DNA of 37,843 nucleotides from positions 1 through 37,843 of the forward strand of contig NZ_DGDC01000044.1 of assembly GCF_002385225.1 (NCBI RefSeq), given 5' to 3'. The notes under the pieces were generated by a model. It worked only from the letters and a program-made list of their open reading frames with translations, was not told the DNA's origin and did no database searches. This DNA is from Psychrobacter sp. UBA3962 (GTDB taxonomy: Bacteria > Pseudomonadota > Gammaproteobacteria > Pseudomonadales > Moraxellaceae). Shown here in pieces: positions 16,854 through 26,231 of this stretch. Both the position numbers and the translations under genes were made by a program. Position 1 is the first letter of the stretch; every line of letters begins with the position of its first letter.

Positions 16854-18092
16854 TTAGAATAAGTTGCTAAAGAATTTAGCAATGTGCTGCCAAGCGCGTT
16901 TAAAGATACCTGATTTTTCTACCGCCTCAGTAGCAACAATAGGCACTGAAGCCACAGATTTACCATCAATTACGGCCATCATACGACCAATCTCTTGGCC
17001 TTTGGCAATTGGGGCTTGGATATTATCAGAAATATTAATCACTGTGCTCACTTGGTCTGATTGAGTTTTGGTAATTAATACTTTTAAAGCTTCCCCTGTG
17101 GCTGCTTTAACCGAGTCCTCTTTGCCAAAATAAACCGGAACTGTGTCTACGAACTGATTGGCTGGAGCAACGACTTTAGTATCAAAGTGACCAAAGCCCC
17201 AAGTTAATAATTCACGAGACTGGTCGGCACGGTCCTGCATGCTCTTACTGCCCATAATTACTGAGATAAGACGCATGTCATTGCGTAAGCTAGAAGCCGC
17301 TAGACAGTAGCCTGCAGCATCAGTATGACCGGTTTTTAGACCATCTACCGTACTATCTGTGCGTAATAAAGCGTTACGGTTGCCCTGAGTGATGTTATTG
17401 TAAGTGAACTCTTTTTCAGAGTACAGCTTATAGTAGTCGCCGCCTTGTTTGATAATAGCACGAGACAAGATCGCTAAGTCACGAGCAGAGGCGTGATGAC
17501 CTTCAGCGGGCATACCTGTGGCGTTAACAAAGTTGGTATTGGTCATGCCCAGCTCTTTGGCTTCAGCATTCATTAGCTGAGAGAAGGCTTGCTCACTGCC
17601 GGCAATGTGTTCAGCCATAGCTTTTGAGGCGTCATTACCTGATTGAATGATAATGCCACGTAACATATCGATTACAGAGGCTGTCTTATTTACAGGCACA
17701 TACATACAAGATTGATTGCTTGCACCACGACACCAAGCGTTTTCGCTCATCAGCACTTGATCATCTTCTTTTAATTCACCAGCCATCAATTTCTTTTCAA
17801 TGATATGACTGGTCATCATCTTAGTTAGAGATGCAGGAGGTAGAGGCTGGTCTGCATTTTTTTCAGCTAAAATCGCACCGGTATCATAATCCATCAAGAT
17901 GTAAGCGGTGTTATCCATCTCTGGTGGCGGAACAGGGGCCGCTGAAACAGCAGCTGATAAAGCTAGAAGCCCTGAGCCTAATACAAAAGATTTTACAATA
18001 GAGAATGGGGTTACAGTATTAGTTTTCACTAATAATGAAGGTAATAGCTTGTTTTCAGGAGCAGTCATATCTAAGACACCATATTTGGTCAT
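16854..18092 (-). CDS. dacC: D-alanyl-D-alanine carboxypeptidase (PBP5/6 family)
   Basis: Periplasmic low-molecular-mass penicillin-binding protein that trims the terminal D-Ala from peptidoglycan pentapeptides. All three serine-peptidase motifs are present: SLTK (S88-K91), SGN (151-153) and KTG (253-255). A signal peptide covers about residues 34-52 (SFVLGSGLLALSAAVSAA) after a long 33-residue polar start; Met9 is an alternative start. The C-terminal PBP5 domain ends in an amphipathic helix (FKRAWQHIAKFFSNLF) that should anchor the protein to the inner membrane. C121 and C129 in a small insert could form a disulfide. Whether it is DacA- or DacC-equivalent cannot be decided; the gene symbol is a family label. 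Confidence 0.93.
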   Translation of the reverse strand: MTKYGVLDMTAPENKLLPSLLVKTNTVTPFSIVKSFVLGSGLLALSAAVSAAPVPPPEMDNTAYILMDYDTGAILAEKNADQPLPPASLTKMMTSHIIEKKLMAGELKEDDQVLMSENAWCRGASNQSCMYVPVNKTASVIDMLRGIIIQSGNDASKAMAEHIAGSEQAFSQLMNAEAKELGMTNTNFVNATGMPAEGHHASARDLAILSRAIIKQGGDYYKLYSEKEFTYNNITQGNRNALLRTDSTVDGLKTGHTDAAGYCLAASSLRNDMRLISVIMGSKSMQDRADQSRELLTWGFGHFDTKVVAPANQFVDTVPVYFGKEDSVKAATGEALKVLITKTQSDQVSTVINISDNIQAPIAKGQEIGRMMAVIDGKSVASVPIVATEAVEKSGIFKRAWQHIAKFFSNLF

Positions 18093-18609
18093 AGTTTATT
18101 CAAGACTTAATCATAGGCTTAAATCCCTAAAGGTATTAACCTTTTTGATGACTTAACGACAAGCTAAGCCAAGGATGCGGTCAAGCAGTTATTTAGAGAT
18201 TATAAGTTGCGATAACATCTGAATGAATCTAAATGGAAGGTAAAGGTTTACTATGTTACAAGTACTACATAATAGAAGTTAAAAAGCGTTAGGTCTATCC
18301 TTAACTATAAATAGAAACTATTGACAGTGGGGCCAAACGAGACAGTATATTAACAAATTGCACAAATGGGTTAAACAAATAATTGAGTAAATAGGCGCTA
18401 AATTGAGTAAGTTAACTTTCAAATCTTGTTTTGTATAATAAATCAGGGTAAATAGGGAATGTATTAGACAAAAAAAAGAGTCGAATCAAAGATGTCGACT
18501 CTATTTATTATTTTTTTATTGCTTCAATTTTTTATTACTTAATACTCTGTACTTACACTAAAAAGCTCTTATGCTAATGGCTGAGTTAGTTTTTAACCCT
18601 AAAAAAGGC
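18093..18609. other. Intergenic region with orphan plus-strand promoter
   Basis: 517 bp upstream of the carboxypeptidase gene and downstream of the next minus-strand gene. I see no gene. A plus-strand TTGACA (18321-18326) with TATATT (18346-18351, spacing 19) points at the hairpin at 18477-18502, about 120 bp on. The 10-mer AATTGAGTAA is repeated at 18381 and 18401. A promoter-terminator pair with no frame between them could encode a small RNA of about 145 nt; this is speculative because the spacing is long. Confidence 0.3.
18471..18502. terminator. Intrinsic terminator of the small secreted protein gene
   Basis: AGAGTCGA (18477-18484) pairs with TCGACTCT (18495-18502), with a 10-nt loop. 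On the minus strand the stem runs straight into a long T-run (18471-18477 complement), fitting a terminator about 110 bp past the stop at 18610. On the plus strand a T-rich stretch also follows. Confidence 0.75.
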
Positions 18610-19068
18610 TTAAAAATCAGCACTTGCTAGGTCAGTACATAAGGCTAAGTTCTCGTCACGAGAATAACTTAAAGTCCAGTTGCGCATACTAGATAATATA
18701 GTCCTATAGTCTTGCTGAGTGGACAAATAGCGTATGGCTGCTTTTGGGTTCTCAATAGACGGCAACATTTGCTTTAATTGCTGATTATACGTCTTTTGGA
18801 AGTTTTGTCTTTGCTGACGATTCAACATGGGAGGGCACACCTCAGATAACACTTGAAGTACTGCAATCTCATGTTTTGTGGCCGTAGCACGGGACAAATC
18901 AACAGGAATAGTGGTTTGCGCAGCTTGTGCTAGGGTTGACCCTATCAGAGCCACAGACCCAATAACGGCAGATAGAGCCAACTTACGGGCACTCTCGCAC
19001 ACTGAGCTGCTTAATACGGAATTATTTAAAAGGCTTGTCATAAGTTTTTTCATAGTCATTATCATCAT
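18610..19068 (-). CDS. Small secreted protein with two cysteines, unknown function
   Basis: I do not recognise this 152-residue protein. The N-terminus is polar for about 25 residues (several in-frame Met at 1, 2, 4, 6 and 10), followed by a hydrophobic signal segment (LALSAVIGSVALIGSTLAQA) with a likely cleavage after AQA-A near residue 50. The mature part of about 100 residues is helical and Gln/Arg-rich, with two Cys (EVCPP and ALCTD) that could form one disulfide across the domain. No catalytic motif is seen. It is a monocistronic gene with its own terminator. Probably periplasmic; likely restricted to the Moraxellaceae. Confidence 0.65.
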   Translation of the reverse strand: MMIMTMKKLMTSLLNNSVLSSSVCESARKLALSAVIGSVALIGSTLAQAAQTTIPVDLSRATATKHEIAVLQVLSEVCPPMLNRQQRQNFQKTYNQQLKQMLPSIENPKAAIRYLSTQQDYRTILSSMRNWTLSYSRDENLALCTDLASADF

Positions 19069-19217
19069 ACTTAGAGATAAGTAATCTATAGATATCTAAG
19101 AATTACTATTAATTAAGAGCAAATGTCTTAAACCAGTAACTTAAAGACAACCAGTGCTCTGATATCAGATAGATTTTTAAATCAAAAACAGGTTTTAAAG
19201 GTTAGGTATGCTCTTTA

Positions 19218-19274
19218 TTTAGTAGTGTTGATTTTATTTAATAGCATTGATTTTATTCAGTAGTATTAATTATC
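19218..19274. repeat. Three-copy 19-bp imperfect tandem repeat
   Basis: Units at 19218-19236, 19237-19255 and 19256-19274 follow the pattern TTtAgTAGtgTTgATTttA. The first two differ at four positions; the third is more diverged. It lies in the gap between the small secreted protein gene and the NlpD-like gene. Confidence 0.6.
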
Positions 19275-19660
19275 TAATAATATCAAGCTGCATAGTCAGT
19301 TTTTTTTATTAAGCATCTTGAATTAACTACTATTTATTAATTGTATTATGGCATTGTTAGTTTACCCAGATGTGTACCAATTGTGATTTATAACAATAAA
19401 AAAGTAAATCAACATATTAAGTAAGGTTATGAGCTTTTTATTAACAGGATAAGCCCATGGTATAAGAGGTAGGCCTGATTTTATAGCAGCCCTCTTTGTT
19501 TAGTAAATATTGCAGGTCTATAAGTATTATTTTAACAGCTTTCAAAGTCGATACCCTAACCAAGCCTGTATGCTATGTAAAGAATCGTTATAACCGTTGC
19601 GTGTATATTGACATAAGTTGCTGAGCGATTAGGATATTCAGTTATGAGTAAATAATTGAT

Positions 19661-19669
19661 TGGTATAAT
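19661..19669 (+). promoter_or_regulatory. Extended -10 promoter element, likely for the NlpD-like gene
   Basis: TGGTATAAT contains a perfect TATAAT preceded by the TGn extension. No good -35 is present 17 bp upstream, as is usual for extended -10 promoters. It points to the LysM lipoprotein gene starting at 19840. Confidence 0.35.
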
Positions 19670-19839
19670 AAGTGGTAATTGTGTCTAACTAATGAGTATG
19701 GGCTGAGTATAAGGAATAATGACTACGGTCAAAATACTGAAATATCTCAATAATTTATCGGGGCTTAAAACCCAAAAGGACCATCAATTTATCTAATTCT
19801 TAAATTTGTCGTTATTGTGTTTTTTATAGGGAGACATTT

Positions 19840-20658
19840 ATGTCCAGCATTTTTTTGACAGGCAACAGTGAGACCACTGATTTGACTGCCAGCTTTAAAC
19901 GTAAATCATCTACTAAAGTAAAAGGATTGGCGTTTGCAGTATTGGGTGGGGCTTTGATGCTATCAGGCTGTGCTACCAAGCCTACCTATCAACCCACAGG
20001 CCCTGTGGTAAAAGTCGATGCTCGCGGTGTTCCCAACTACTATAAAGTTCAATCAGGGGATACAGTAAGTCATATTGCTGCTCGTTATGGCCTTAATTAT
20101 CGTCAAATTGGCGCTTTAAACCGTTTAGACAGTCGTTATACTATTTATGCTGGACAGTGGCTGAAGCTTTGGGAAGGCGGTGGCAATGTTGTGGCCAATA
20201 ATCCTGTTAACACCAGACCTTCTACGCCACCAGTACAGACCGCGCCACCTGTCAGCACACCAAGCTATACTCCGCCAACGGCAACCACCACTAAAGGCTA
20301 TGCTTATCCTACCAGTAACCCGGTCGTCAAAAACTTTAATGCCAGCTCAGGGGATATGGGCATGTGGTTTAGTGGTCGTGTTGGCGATCCGGTCTTGGCC
20401 AGTAAGGCAGGTGTTGTCATGTATGCAGGTAATGGTTTGCCTGAATACGGTAACTTGATTATGGTCAGACATGATTCTAGATACATCACGGTCTATGCCC
20501 ATAACAATCAGCTTTTAGTCAATGAAGGGGATCAAGTGCAGGCAGGGCAAAGAATTGCCACTATGGGTAGCACTGGTCAGACGACGATGGTCGGCTTACA
20601 GTTCCAAGTTCGTGAAAATGGGACACCAATTGACCCAAGAGCCGTATTGGGCCTTTAA
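19840..20658 (+). CDS. nlpD: NlpD-like LysM/LytM-domain lipoprotein, degenerate peptidase
   Basis: Envelope lipoprotein of the NlpD/EnvC group, whose members activate cell-wall amidases during division. Order in the 272 residues: a polar start, a signal helix with lipobox LSGC (lipidated Cys44), a LysM peptidoglycan-binding domain (67-110, QSGDTVSHIAARYG), a Pro/Thr-rich linker (122-152) and an M23/LytM domain (168-272). The zinc ligands of active M23 peptidases are missing: the HxxxD site is replaced by FSGRVGD and the final HxH by G252-x-Q254. Only H221 survives. It is therefore probably a non-catalytic activator, as E. coli NlpD is. GGGAGA before the ATG is a good ribosome-binding site. 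pcm and rpoS, the classical neighbours, are not adjacent. Confidence 0.88.
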   Translation: MSSIFLTGNSETTDLTASFKRKSSTKVKGLAFAVLGGALMLSGCATKPTYQPTGPVVKVDARGVPNYYKVQSGDTVSHIAARYGLNYRQIGALNRLDSRYTIYAGQWLKLWEGGGNVVANNPVNTRPSTPPVQTAPPVSTPSYTPPTATTTKGYAYPTSNPVVKNFNASSGDMGMWFSGRVGDPVLASKAGVVMYAGNGLPEYGNLIMVRHDSRYITVYAHNNQLLVNEGDQVQAGQRIATMGSTGQTTMVGLQFQVRENGTPIDPRAVLGL

Positions 20659-20730
20659 TAGTTTAGTTAAGCATTTAAGCATCATTGCTTGCAACTAACC
20701 TAAAGCAATTAACTTAAAAATTATGAAGTC

Positions 20731-20767
20731 AAAAAAAACACCCTATCTAAAGATAGGGTGTTTTTTT
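20731..20767. terminator. Bidirectional intrinsic terminator between nlpD and surA
   Basis: An ACACCCTATCT / AGATAGGGTGT stem with a very tight loop, flanked by A-run and T-run. It serves both convergent genes. Confidence 0.9.
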
Positions 20768-20815
20768 ATGTTTTTATGGTAGAAACTTAATTCAGTTTAA
20801 CGCCATATTACTATA

Positions 20816-22294
20816 TTAATTGATAATTTTTACGTAAGCATTGGCACGAAGCTCTTGTAACCAGTCTTCTTGAGCTTGGGGTGCTAAGCGTTGGAACAGC
20901 GCTTCACGGGCCAAATTGCGCTTAATAGTATCACTAACATCTTTCTCACGGACACCTTCAACTTTTAGGATGTGCCAGCCAAACTGTGACTTAAATGGAG
21001 TAGAGAAGTCGCCTTCCGGGGTGCGTTTCATCATCTCTTCAAACTCTGGCACCATTTGACCTTCTGTTACCCAGTCTAAGTCGCCACCACGACCTGCAGA
21101 GCCTGGATCATCTGAATAGGTAGCGGCAAGTGAGGCAAAGTCCGCATCACGGCGAAGTTGCTCATACAAATCATTGACGCGCTGTTCTACTAGAGCATCA
21201 CTGTTACGCTCATCTGTTTTTACTAAGATATGACGAACTTTCCACTGCGGGATAATCATATTATCATTATTACGCTTATCCACCAGCTTCACAACATCGA
21301 TACCTTCAGGAGTGATTTGCGGTGCAGTCACTTGTCCTACTTCAAGTGGCGTGATTTGCTTAGCAATATCTGTTGGTAGACCAGCAGCAGGGTGGTAGCC
21401 CATATCACCGCCTTGAACAGGAGCCACATAGTTTTTAGCAATGCCTGTAGTTAGCTGATTTAAAATAGCTTGGGCATCATTACTGGTTTTAAGGAGCTCT
21501 TGAGTTTGTTGAGCAATTTGCATCGCAGCATTCTTTTCGCTTTCGGTAATCCGGTTGTAGTCATCACTAAAAGGGATGCGAATATGGATGGTGCGGTATT
21601 CAGTGCTTTGTAGCTTTTGGGCTTCAGGAGAAGCCAAAAACGCGTCAACGTCTTGTTCAGTAATCCGGACTCGACTGGCAACTTGGCTTTGTTGCAGTGC
21701 TTTCAAAGATTCTTCCTCGATAACTTGAGCGCGTACCGCGGCATAGCGTCCTGGCTGTCTGGCATCTAGAGCTTGCTGTAGCTCAGTTAAAGACTTTAAA
21801 CCTTGGGCTTGAGCTAGACGGGCTAAGCTTTCATTGACCGCATCAGGGCTGGGTCTGATGCCTGCTCTTTGCACCATATCTAATTGTAATTCACGTAAAA
21901 TCAGACTGTTTAGAACCTCATTTTGTAAGCGCTGAGGGCTAGGGGCAGGCTGACCACTGGCTTTAATACGTGTTTGAGCTGCGGCTATGGCTGCGGCCAA
22001 CTCGCTTTTTAAAATAGGGGTATCATTTACCAAAGCAATAATACCGTTACTGCTTTCACTCGCAGAGATTGCTGCCTGAGCATTGGCTGCCTCTACGCTT
22101 TCAGTAGATTGGGCAGTAGTTGCTGAGCCCACAGTTTTATCTGCAGCCTGCGCGGTTAAACTGAGGCCTGCCAGTACAGTAGATACCAGTAATGCATCAG
22201 TTAGCTTTTTTAGACGAAATTTTGATGTCCCTAAAGCGTTGGTATGTGAGCAAGAATGCTGTGATTCATAGTGCTGAGTATTTAATGCTGTCAT
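20816..22294 (-). CDS. surA: Periplasmic chaperone and peptidyl-prolyl isomerase SurA
   Basis: Chaperone that escorts outer-membrane proteins such as LptD to the BAM complex. 492 residues: a long polar start (about 28) then a signal helix cleaved near LTAQA-A (about 50); an Ala/Ser-rich segment to about 82; a SurA N-domain (GIIALVNDTPILKSELAAA and onward); a diverged first parvulin domain (about 225-340, with GGDMGY); and a well-conserved second parvulin domain (about 348-455: WKVRHILVK, YSDDPGSAGRGGDLDW, FGWHILKV). It is longer than E. coli SurA (428) because of the N-terminal extension. It lies 133 bp downstream of lptD on the same strand, the classic lptD-surA order; pdxA/rsmA do not follow. 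Confidence 0.96.
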   Translation of the reverse strand: MTALNTQHYESQHSCSHTNALGTSKFRLKKLTDALLVSTVLAGLSLTAQAADKTVGSATTAQSTESVEAANAQAAISASESSNGIIALVNDTPILKSELAAAIAAAQTRIKASGQPAPSPQRLQNEVLNSLILRELQLDMVQRAGIRPSPDAVNESLARLAQAQGLKSLTELQQALDARQPGRYAAVRAQVIEEESLKALQQSQVASRVRITEQDVDAFLASPEAQKLQSTEYRTIHIRIPFSDDYNRITESEKNAAMQIAQQTQELLKTSNDAQAILNQLTTGIAKNYVAPVQGGDMGYHPAAGLPTDIAKQITPLEVGQVTAPQITPEGIDVVKLVDKRNNDNMIIPQWKVRHILVKTDERNSDALVEQRVNDLYEQLRRDADFASLAATYSDDPGSAGRGGDLDWVTEGQMVPEFEEMMKRTPEGDFSTPFKSQFGWHILKVEGVREKDVSDTIKRNLAREALFQRLAPQAQEDWLQELRANAYVKIIN

Positions 22295-22427
22295 AAGTAG
22301 CCTGTTTTTAGCTTGAGTATTGCCTTATCAAATTTTTTATAAGGCAGTAAATCGTTAAAAATTTATTAAACCTATTTTAATTTAAACAAATTATAGGGTT
22401 AAGGGATAGGATATCTATCAATTTAAA

Positions 22428-25400
22428 TTATTTTTTCCATAAGTAGTCTACAGGTTCTAGACCTAGAATTTTGTCATCTAAATGTTTAGTCAAACGGCTT
22501 CTTCTATCGCCAAAGCCATTAATTCTAAATTCTGCCATAACGGCGCGCGTAGGTTTGTCTTCTAAGTTTAAGTCATTATAGTAACTGCGGCCATAGATTG
22601 AAAACCCATAACAGCAATCTTCATAGTCTATACCAACAGTCGCATCAACAAACTTATTATCATCGGTATCAAACTGACCCTGACCTAACAATCGCCAATT
22701 CTCGTTAATTGGGATAATGGTCGAAGCAGTCAGAGCAGATAAGGCAGACTGATTGGTTATACGGTCTTCTTTGCGTTCAATTACGCCAAAGTTAATTAAG
22801 CTATTGGGTGTGGGATTATAGCGAACTTGGCTAGCGATGTAGTTTAAATGGTTGTCTGAGTCCAATGCGCCATTAAAATCAAACCAAAGGTTACGATAGG
22901 GTTGTAAGCTTGAGCGCCAAGCAACCCCTGTAGAGTTTACATCTAAAGTTCCTTCAGTTTCCTCTAAACCTACTTTAGGTTTGCTTAGGAAGAACTGATC
23001 GCCGATACCGCCATCAAAGCGCGTGACCCCCATCGAATCAATATAACGATAGTTAAGCCCTACAGCCACACTATTATTATCGGCGATTCTATCATGACCT
23101 AAGAACCAACTATCAGCAAATAACTGGTCATAATCAAAGGAGGCAATACGGGTATCAAAGTTAGGGAGGGCGCTTTGATTCTCATAAGGAGAGTAGCTAT
23201 ATTTAATACGAGGAGTTAAAAGCTGATAGCCTCCCATACTATTGTCAAACCAACCAAAAGGTGAGCCAGCACTATAAAAGTTTAGCCCTGAGTCTACACT
23301 GAAGCTAGGCACGAACACCGACTGATCATTATCATCTTTTGAAACATTATTGTCGATACGGCTTTCTTCATCAAAAGCTGTATACAAGTGCTGTAAGCTA
23401 ACTTCAGGTTTAACGTAACCCCAAGTCTTCTCTACAGGGTAGCTGGCACTGATTTTATTGTAGAGTCGAACCCCACTTTTTTCACTTTCAGAACCATCAT
23501 TGATCGACTTTTTGAAGTAGGCCGAATCGTGTGTTCCGGTAACGACAAAGTTATCTAAAGCATTATTTAGCTTAGGTAGACGATAATCGACTGTTAACTG
23601 AGGTAAGCGATAATAAGGCTTATCCTTATCAGCGATTACATTACCTTGAGCATCTACAGCTTTAAGAGTTTGGAAAGTTTCTACTTTTAATTCAGCATCA
23701 ATGTAGTCATCATAATATTTTACTCGGCCCCGTCTGGGTAAGTTTAGACGGTTGTCCACTAAGCCAAAGTCGTCAAAGTCATTGATATAATCAGGGTCAG
23801 AGACATAACTATAAACCGCATCTGCCGTTAAACGAGGAATCGTTTCAGAAGCCCAATCATGACGATAAAAAATGCCGGCTCTATCTTCATCATCGTATTT
23901 TTTATCTTTTGGCATATAGGCGGTGGTAAGCTGACCATGACCGTAGTTCTCAGTCAAGTAACGCATTTCACCAGTAATCATCGGATTACGATTGCTATAG
24001 ACATCGGTGGTGATAGTGGCATCGTAATTAGGAGCTAGGTTTAAATAGTAGGGCACACTTATTTTTACACCACTGTCACTATCAATACGAGCACTTGGGG
24101 TTAGCAAGCCACTACTGCGTCGGTCATCTACTGGGAAGTTGAAATAGGGCAGATATAATACTGGTACATTACCTAGGCGGAAAGTAGCATCATAAGCTTC
24201 TCCACGACCTGTTTCAGTATCAATATCTATTTGCTCTGCTTCTATCTGCCACTTACGATCAGTAGGAGGACAGGTAGAGAACATAACCTTTTCAAGCTCA
24301 TACTGTGAATCGTTAGGCTTATTTAATCGGTGGGCATAGCCATGGGCCTGCATGGGCACACTGGCAAAAGCCACATCATAGGCAGTGGCTTTGCTGCTCT
24401 TGGTATCATAAGCGAGCTCTTCTGCCACGGCAATCATGCCATCACTGCTATTTTTCAGGGTTTGTTTTTGGTTCCCAACTTGGGATGTTTGTTTTGACCC
24501 TGACTCTGCAAGAAGTACACCGCCTTTTGCGCCAGCAACTCCAGTATTAAGATCTAGAGCAATTTGATCGGCAGTGACCAACTTGCCGTCTTGCATAATC
24601 TCCACATTACCAGCAAGCTCTACATAGGTGTCATTATCATAGTAACCATAATCAGCAACAGCATGCAGTGGCAAACCATTTGCAATAGACAGCCCATCTT
24701 GCTGCTGTGCTCGCTCAATGGCCTGTTGATAATTGGCATCAGCGCCAGCGGTATTTGGCGTGACCCAAACCCCTTCACAGCGATAGGCAGAAGCCCCATC
24801 AGCCTGATAATTAAAGATATTGGGAGCTGCAACAGGGGCGAAAGTTTGAGCCTCAACTACCTGGGTGCTTGGTACTGAATTGTCGTTGCTATTGATACGC
24901 TCACGTAGTTCTTCAGATTGAGACTGATAAAACTGTGATAAGCGCTCTAAGCTTCTTTGTACCGAGTCTTCTTTAAAAGTAGAGGCCAAAGCTTTGGAGC
25001 TGTCTACTCTTTGACGGATATTTGAGTTTTTAGGGGCAGTAGAAGAGTCGGCTGACGCTTGATTTGAGTCAGAGAAGCCTTTGCCTGGATTTGGGTTGGT
25101 CGGTGCTCTAAGCTCAGGCTTATTTTCGTTATTAGCAGTATTATTTACACGATCATTGGCAACAGAGGCTGTGGATTGATTACGCTCCGTTACCGCGGCG
25201 GTACTCTTTGAATTTATGAACTCATCTTCAGGATAGCTTAGGGTGTTTTCAACTAAACCATTTTCAGCTGAAGCTAGCGTAGGCTCAGCCTGCTCAGTCT
25301 CGAACCCAACCGCTTCTAAGGCCTCTTCTTGGGTCTGTACCACATTTTTGTTTGGAGTAGGGGGTAGATTATCAGCTGTTGAATAAGGACTGGTATAGTA

Positions 25401-25733
25401 GGTTTGGTTGCCTTTGGGGCTCTCTAACCCTGAGTTTGGGGCAGATAATTTTTTGTAAGTGATTCGTGAGGAATCTGACAAAGTGGCTGTTTGAGTTTTC
25501 TGTCCGTTATTAGGAACCTGTTGCTTTTGATTACTGGCGGATCTGCTATTTACAGTCTGTACTGAATCAAAAGACGAGACGGATTCTGCCTGTGGGCTAA
25601 CAATAGCTCCATAAGCACTAGGCACGCTGATCAGTAACGGTAAGCTGATGACCAAGCGACTGGTGTAATGTGGCTGGCGTGAAAAGTCACGGCAAGCACG
25701 CAATATACTGCGGTAGAGTTGCGAGTACAGCAA
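22428..25733 (-). CDS. lptD: LPS-assembly outer-membrane protein LptD
   Basis: Outer-membrane beta-barrel that, with LptE, inserts lipopolysaccharide into the outer leaflet. 1101 residues against 784 in E. coli. The start is TTG with AAGG about ten bases before it; no ATG lies nearby in frame. A signal peptide (about 27-43, LVISLPLLISVPSAYGA) is followed by about 270 residues of Ser/Asn/Gln-rich low complexity, then the LptA-like jellyroll (AYRCEGVWVTP onward) and the barrel (from YLPYFNFPVDDRRSSG). Four Cys match the E. coli disulfide set: C319, C488 and the adjacent pair C1040-C1041 (DCCYGF). The gene leads to surA and is divergent from amgK; a tandem repeat array lies in its upstream region. 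Confidence 0.96.
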   Translation of the reverse strand: MLYSQLYRSILRACRDFSRQPHYTSRLVISLPLLISVPSAYGAIVSPQAESVSSFDSVQTVNSRSASNQKQQVPNNGQKTQTATLSDSSRITYKKLSAPNSGLESPKGNQTYYTSPYSTADNLPPTPNKNVVQTQEEALEAVGFETEQAEPTLASAENGLVENTLSYPEDEFINSKSTAAVTERNQSTASVANDRVNNTANNENKPELRAPTNPNPGKGFSDSNQASADSSTAPKNSNIRQRVDSSKALASTFKEDSVQRSLERLSQFYQSQSEELRERINSNDNSVPSTQVVEAQTFAPVAAPNIFNYQADGASAYRCEGVWVTPNTAGADANYQQAIERAQQQDGLSIANGLPLHAVADYGYYDNDTYVELAGNVEIMQDGKLVTADQIALDLNTGVAGAKGGVLLAESGSKQTSQVGNQKQTLKNSSDGMIAVAEELAYDTKSSKATAYDVAFASVPMQAHGYAHRLNKPNDSQYELEKVMFSTCPPTDRKWQIEAEQIDIDTETGRGEAYDATFRLGNVPVLYLPYFNFPVDDRRSSGLLTPSARIDSDSGVKISVPYYLNLAPNYDATITTDVYSNRNPMITGEMRYLTENYGHGQLTTAYMPKDKKYDDEDRAGIFYRHDWASETIPRLTADAVYSYVSDPDYINDFDDFGLVDNRLNLPRRGRVKYYDDYIDAELKVETFQTLKAVDAQGNVIADKDKPYYRLPQLTVDYRLPKLNNALDNFVVTGTHDSAYFKKSINDGSESEKSGVRLYNKISASYPVEKTWGYVKPEVSLQHLYTAFDEESRIDNNVSKDDNDQSVFVPSFSVDSGLNFYSAGSPFGWFDNSMGGYQLLTPRIKYSYSPYENQSALPNFDTRIASFDYDQLFADSWFLGHDRIADNNSVAVGLNYRYIDSMGVTRFDGGIGDQFFLSKPKVGLEETEGTLDVNSTGVAWRSSLQPYRNLWFDFNGALDSDNHLNYIASQVRYNPTPNSLINFGVIERKEDRITNQSALSALTASTIIPINENWRLLGQGQFDTDDNKFVDATVGIDYEDCCYGFSIYGRSYYNDLNLEDKPTRAVMAEFRINGFGDRRSRLTKHLDDKILGLEPVDYLWKK

Positions 25734-26231
25734 AAGATTACCTTATTGAGTTGAAAAATATTTTGATCTTACCCTAACCAAATAACCTTTATGTATGAAA
25801 ATAAAAGCTTGCTTAGGGCAACAGCTACATTCTAGTTTTGTATCAAACCAATTTTGTGTTAAACCAATATAGTACTAAAACACAATATGGTACTAAACCA
25901 CAATATGGTACTAAACCACAATATCGTACCAAGGCTTATTATCTTTTATTACGGTGATATAATCCACTTTATATCAAACTAATATTATAAGTTGTTATTG
26001 ATAAGCTTTTGAAATAACCCCTATTATATAGGCTTGCGACACCGTTGTGAGTATATAAATCTGCAATATCTTATCATAGTCAAAAAAAGGCAAATCAGCT
26101 ACACTATAAGGTTCAAATTAAAACTAGAGTATTATTCATAATTTTACGCTCATATCCTATTGGCCAACTGTTAAAGATTTGTATGAGCATCACATACCCG
26201 TATTTTTCTTCGATATAAAAGCAATCTAACT
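25734..26231. other. Divergent promoter region between lptD and amgK with an 18-bp repeat array
   Basis: 498 AT-rich bases with no credible gene. The main feature is the tandem array at 25866-25937, with degraded units before it (about 25832-25865). AAGG just before the TTG codon of lptD lies at the left edge. Promoters for both envelope operons must lie here, but no clear consensus pair stood out. Confidence 0.5.
25866..25937. repeat. 18-bp tandem repeat array (about four copies)
   Basis: Units at 25866-25883, 25884-25901, 25902-25919 and a degraded fourth at 25920-25937. The consensus is AATATGGTACTAAACCAC; the second and third copies are identical and the first differs at three positions. 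Two more degenerate units seem to precede it from about 25832. A similar 18-bp unit occurs at 29223-29258. Confidence 0.8.

Larger units (their letters stand above)
19069..19839. other. Long AT-rich intergenic region before the NlpD-like gene
   Basis: 771 bp between divergent genes, with no convincing frame. It holds a three-copy 19-bp tandem repeat (19218-19274), a TTGACA at 19608-19613 with a weak downstream -10, and an extended -10 TGGTATAAT (19661-19669). The last is the best candidate promoter for the NlpD-like gene, giving a leader of about 165 nt. Otherwise it is low-complexity AT. Confidence 0.4.
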
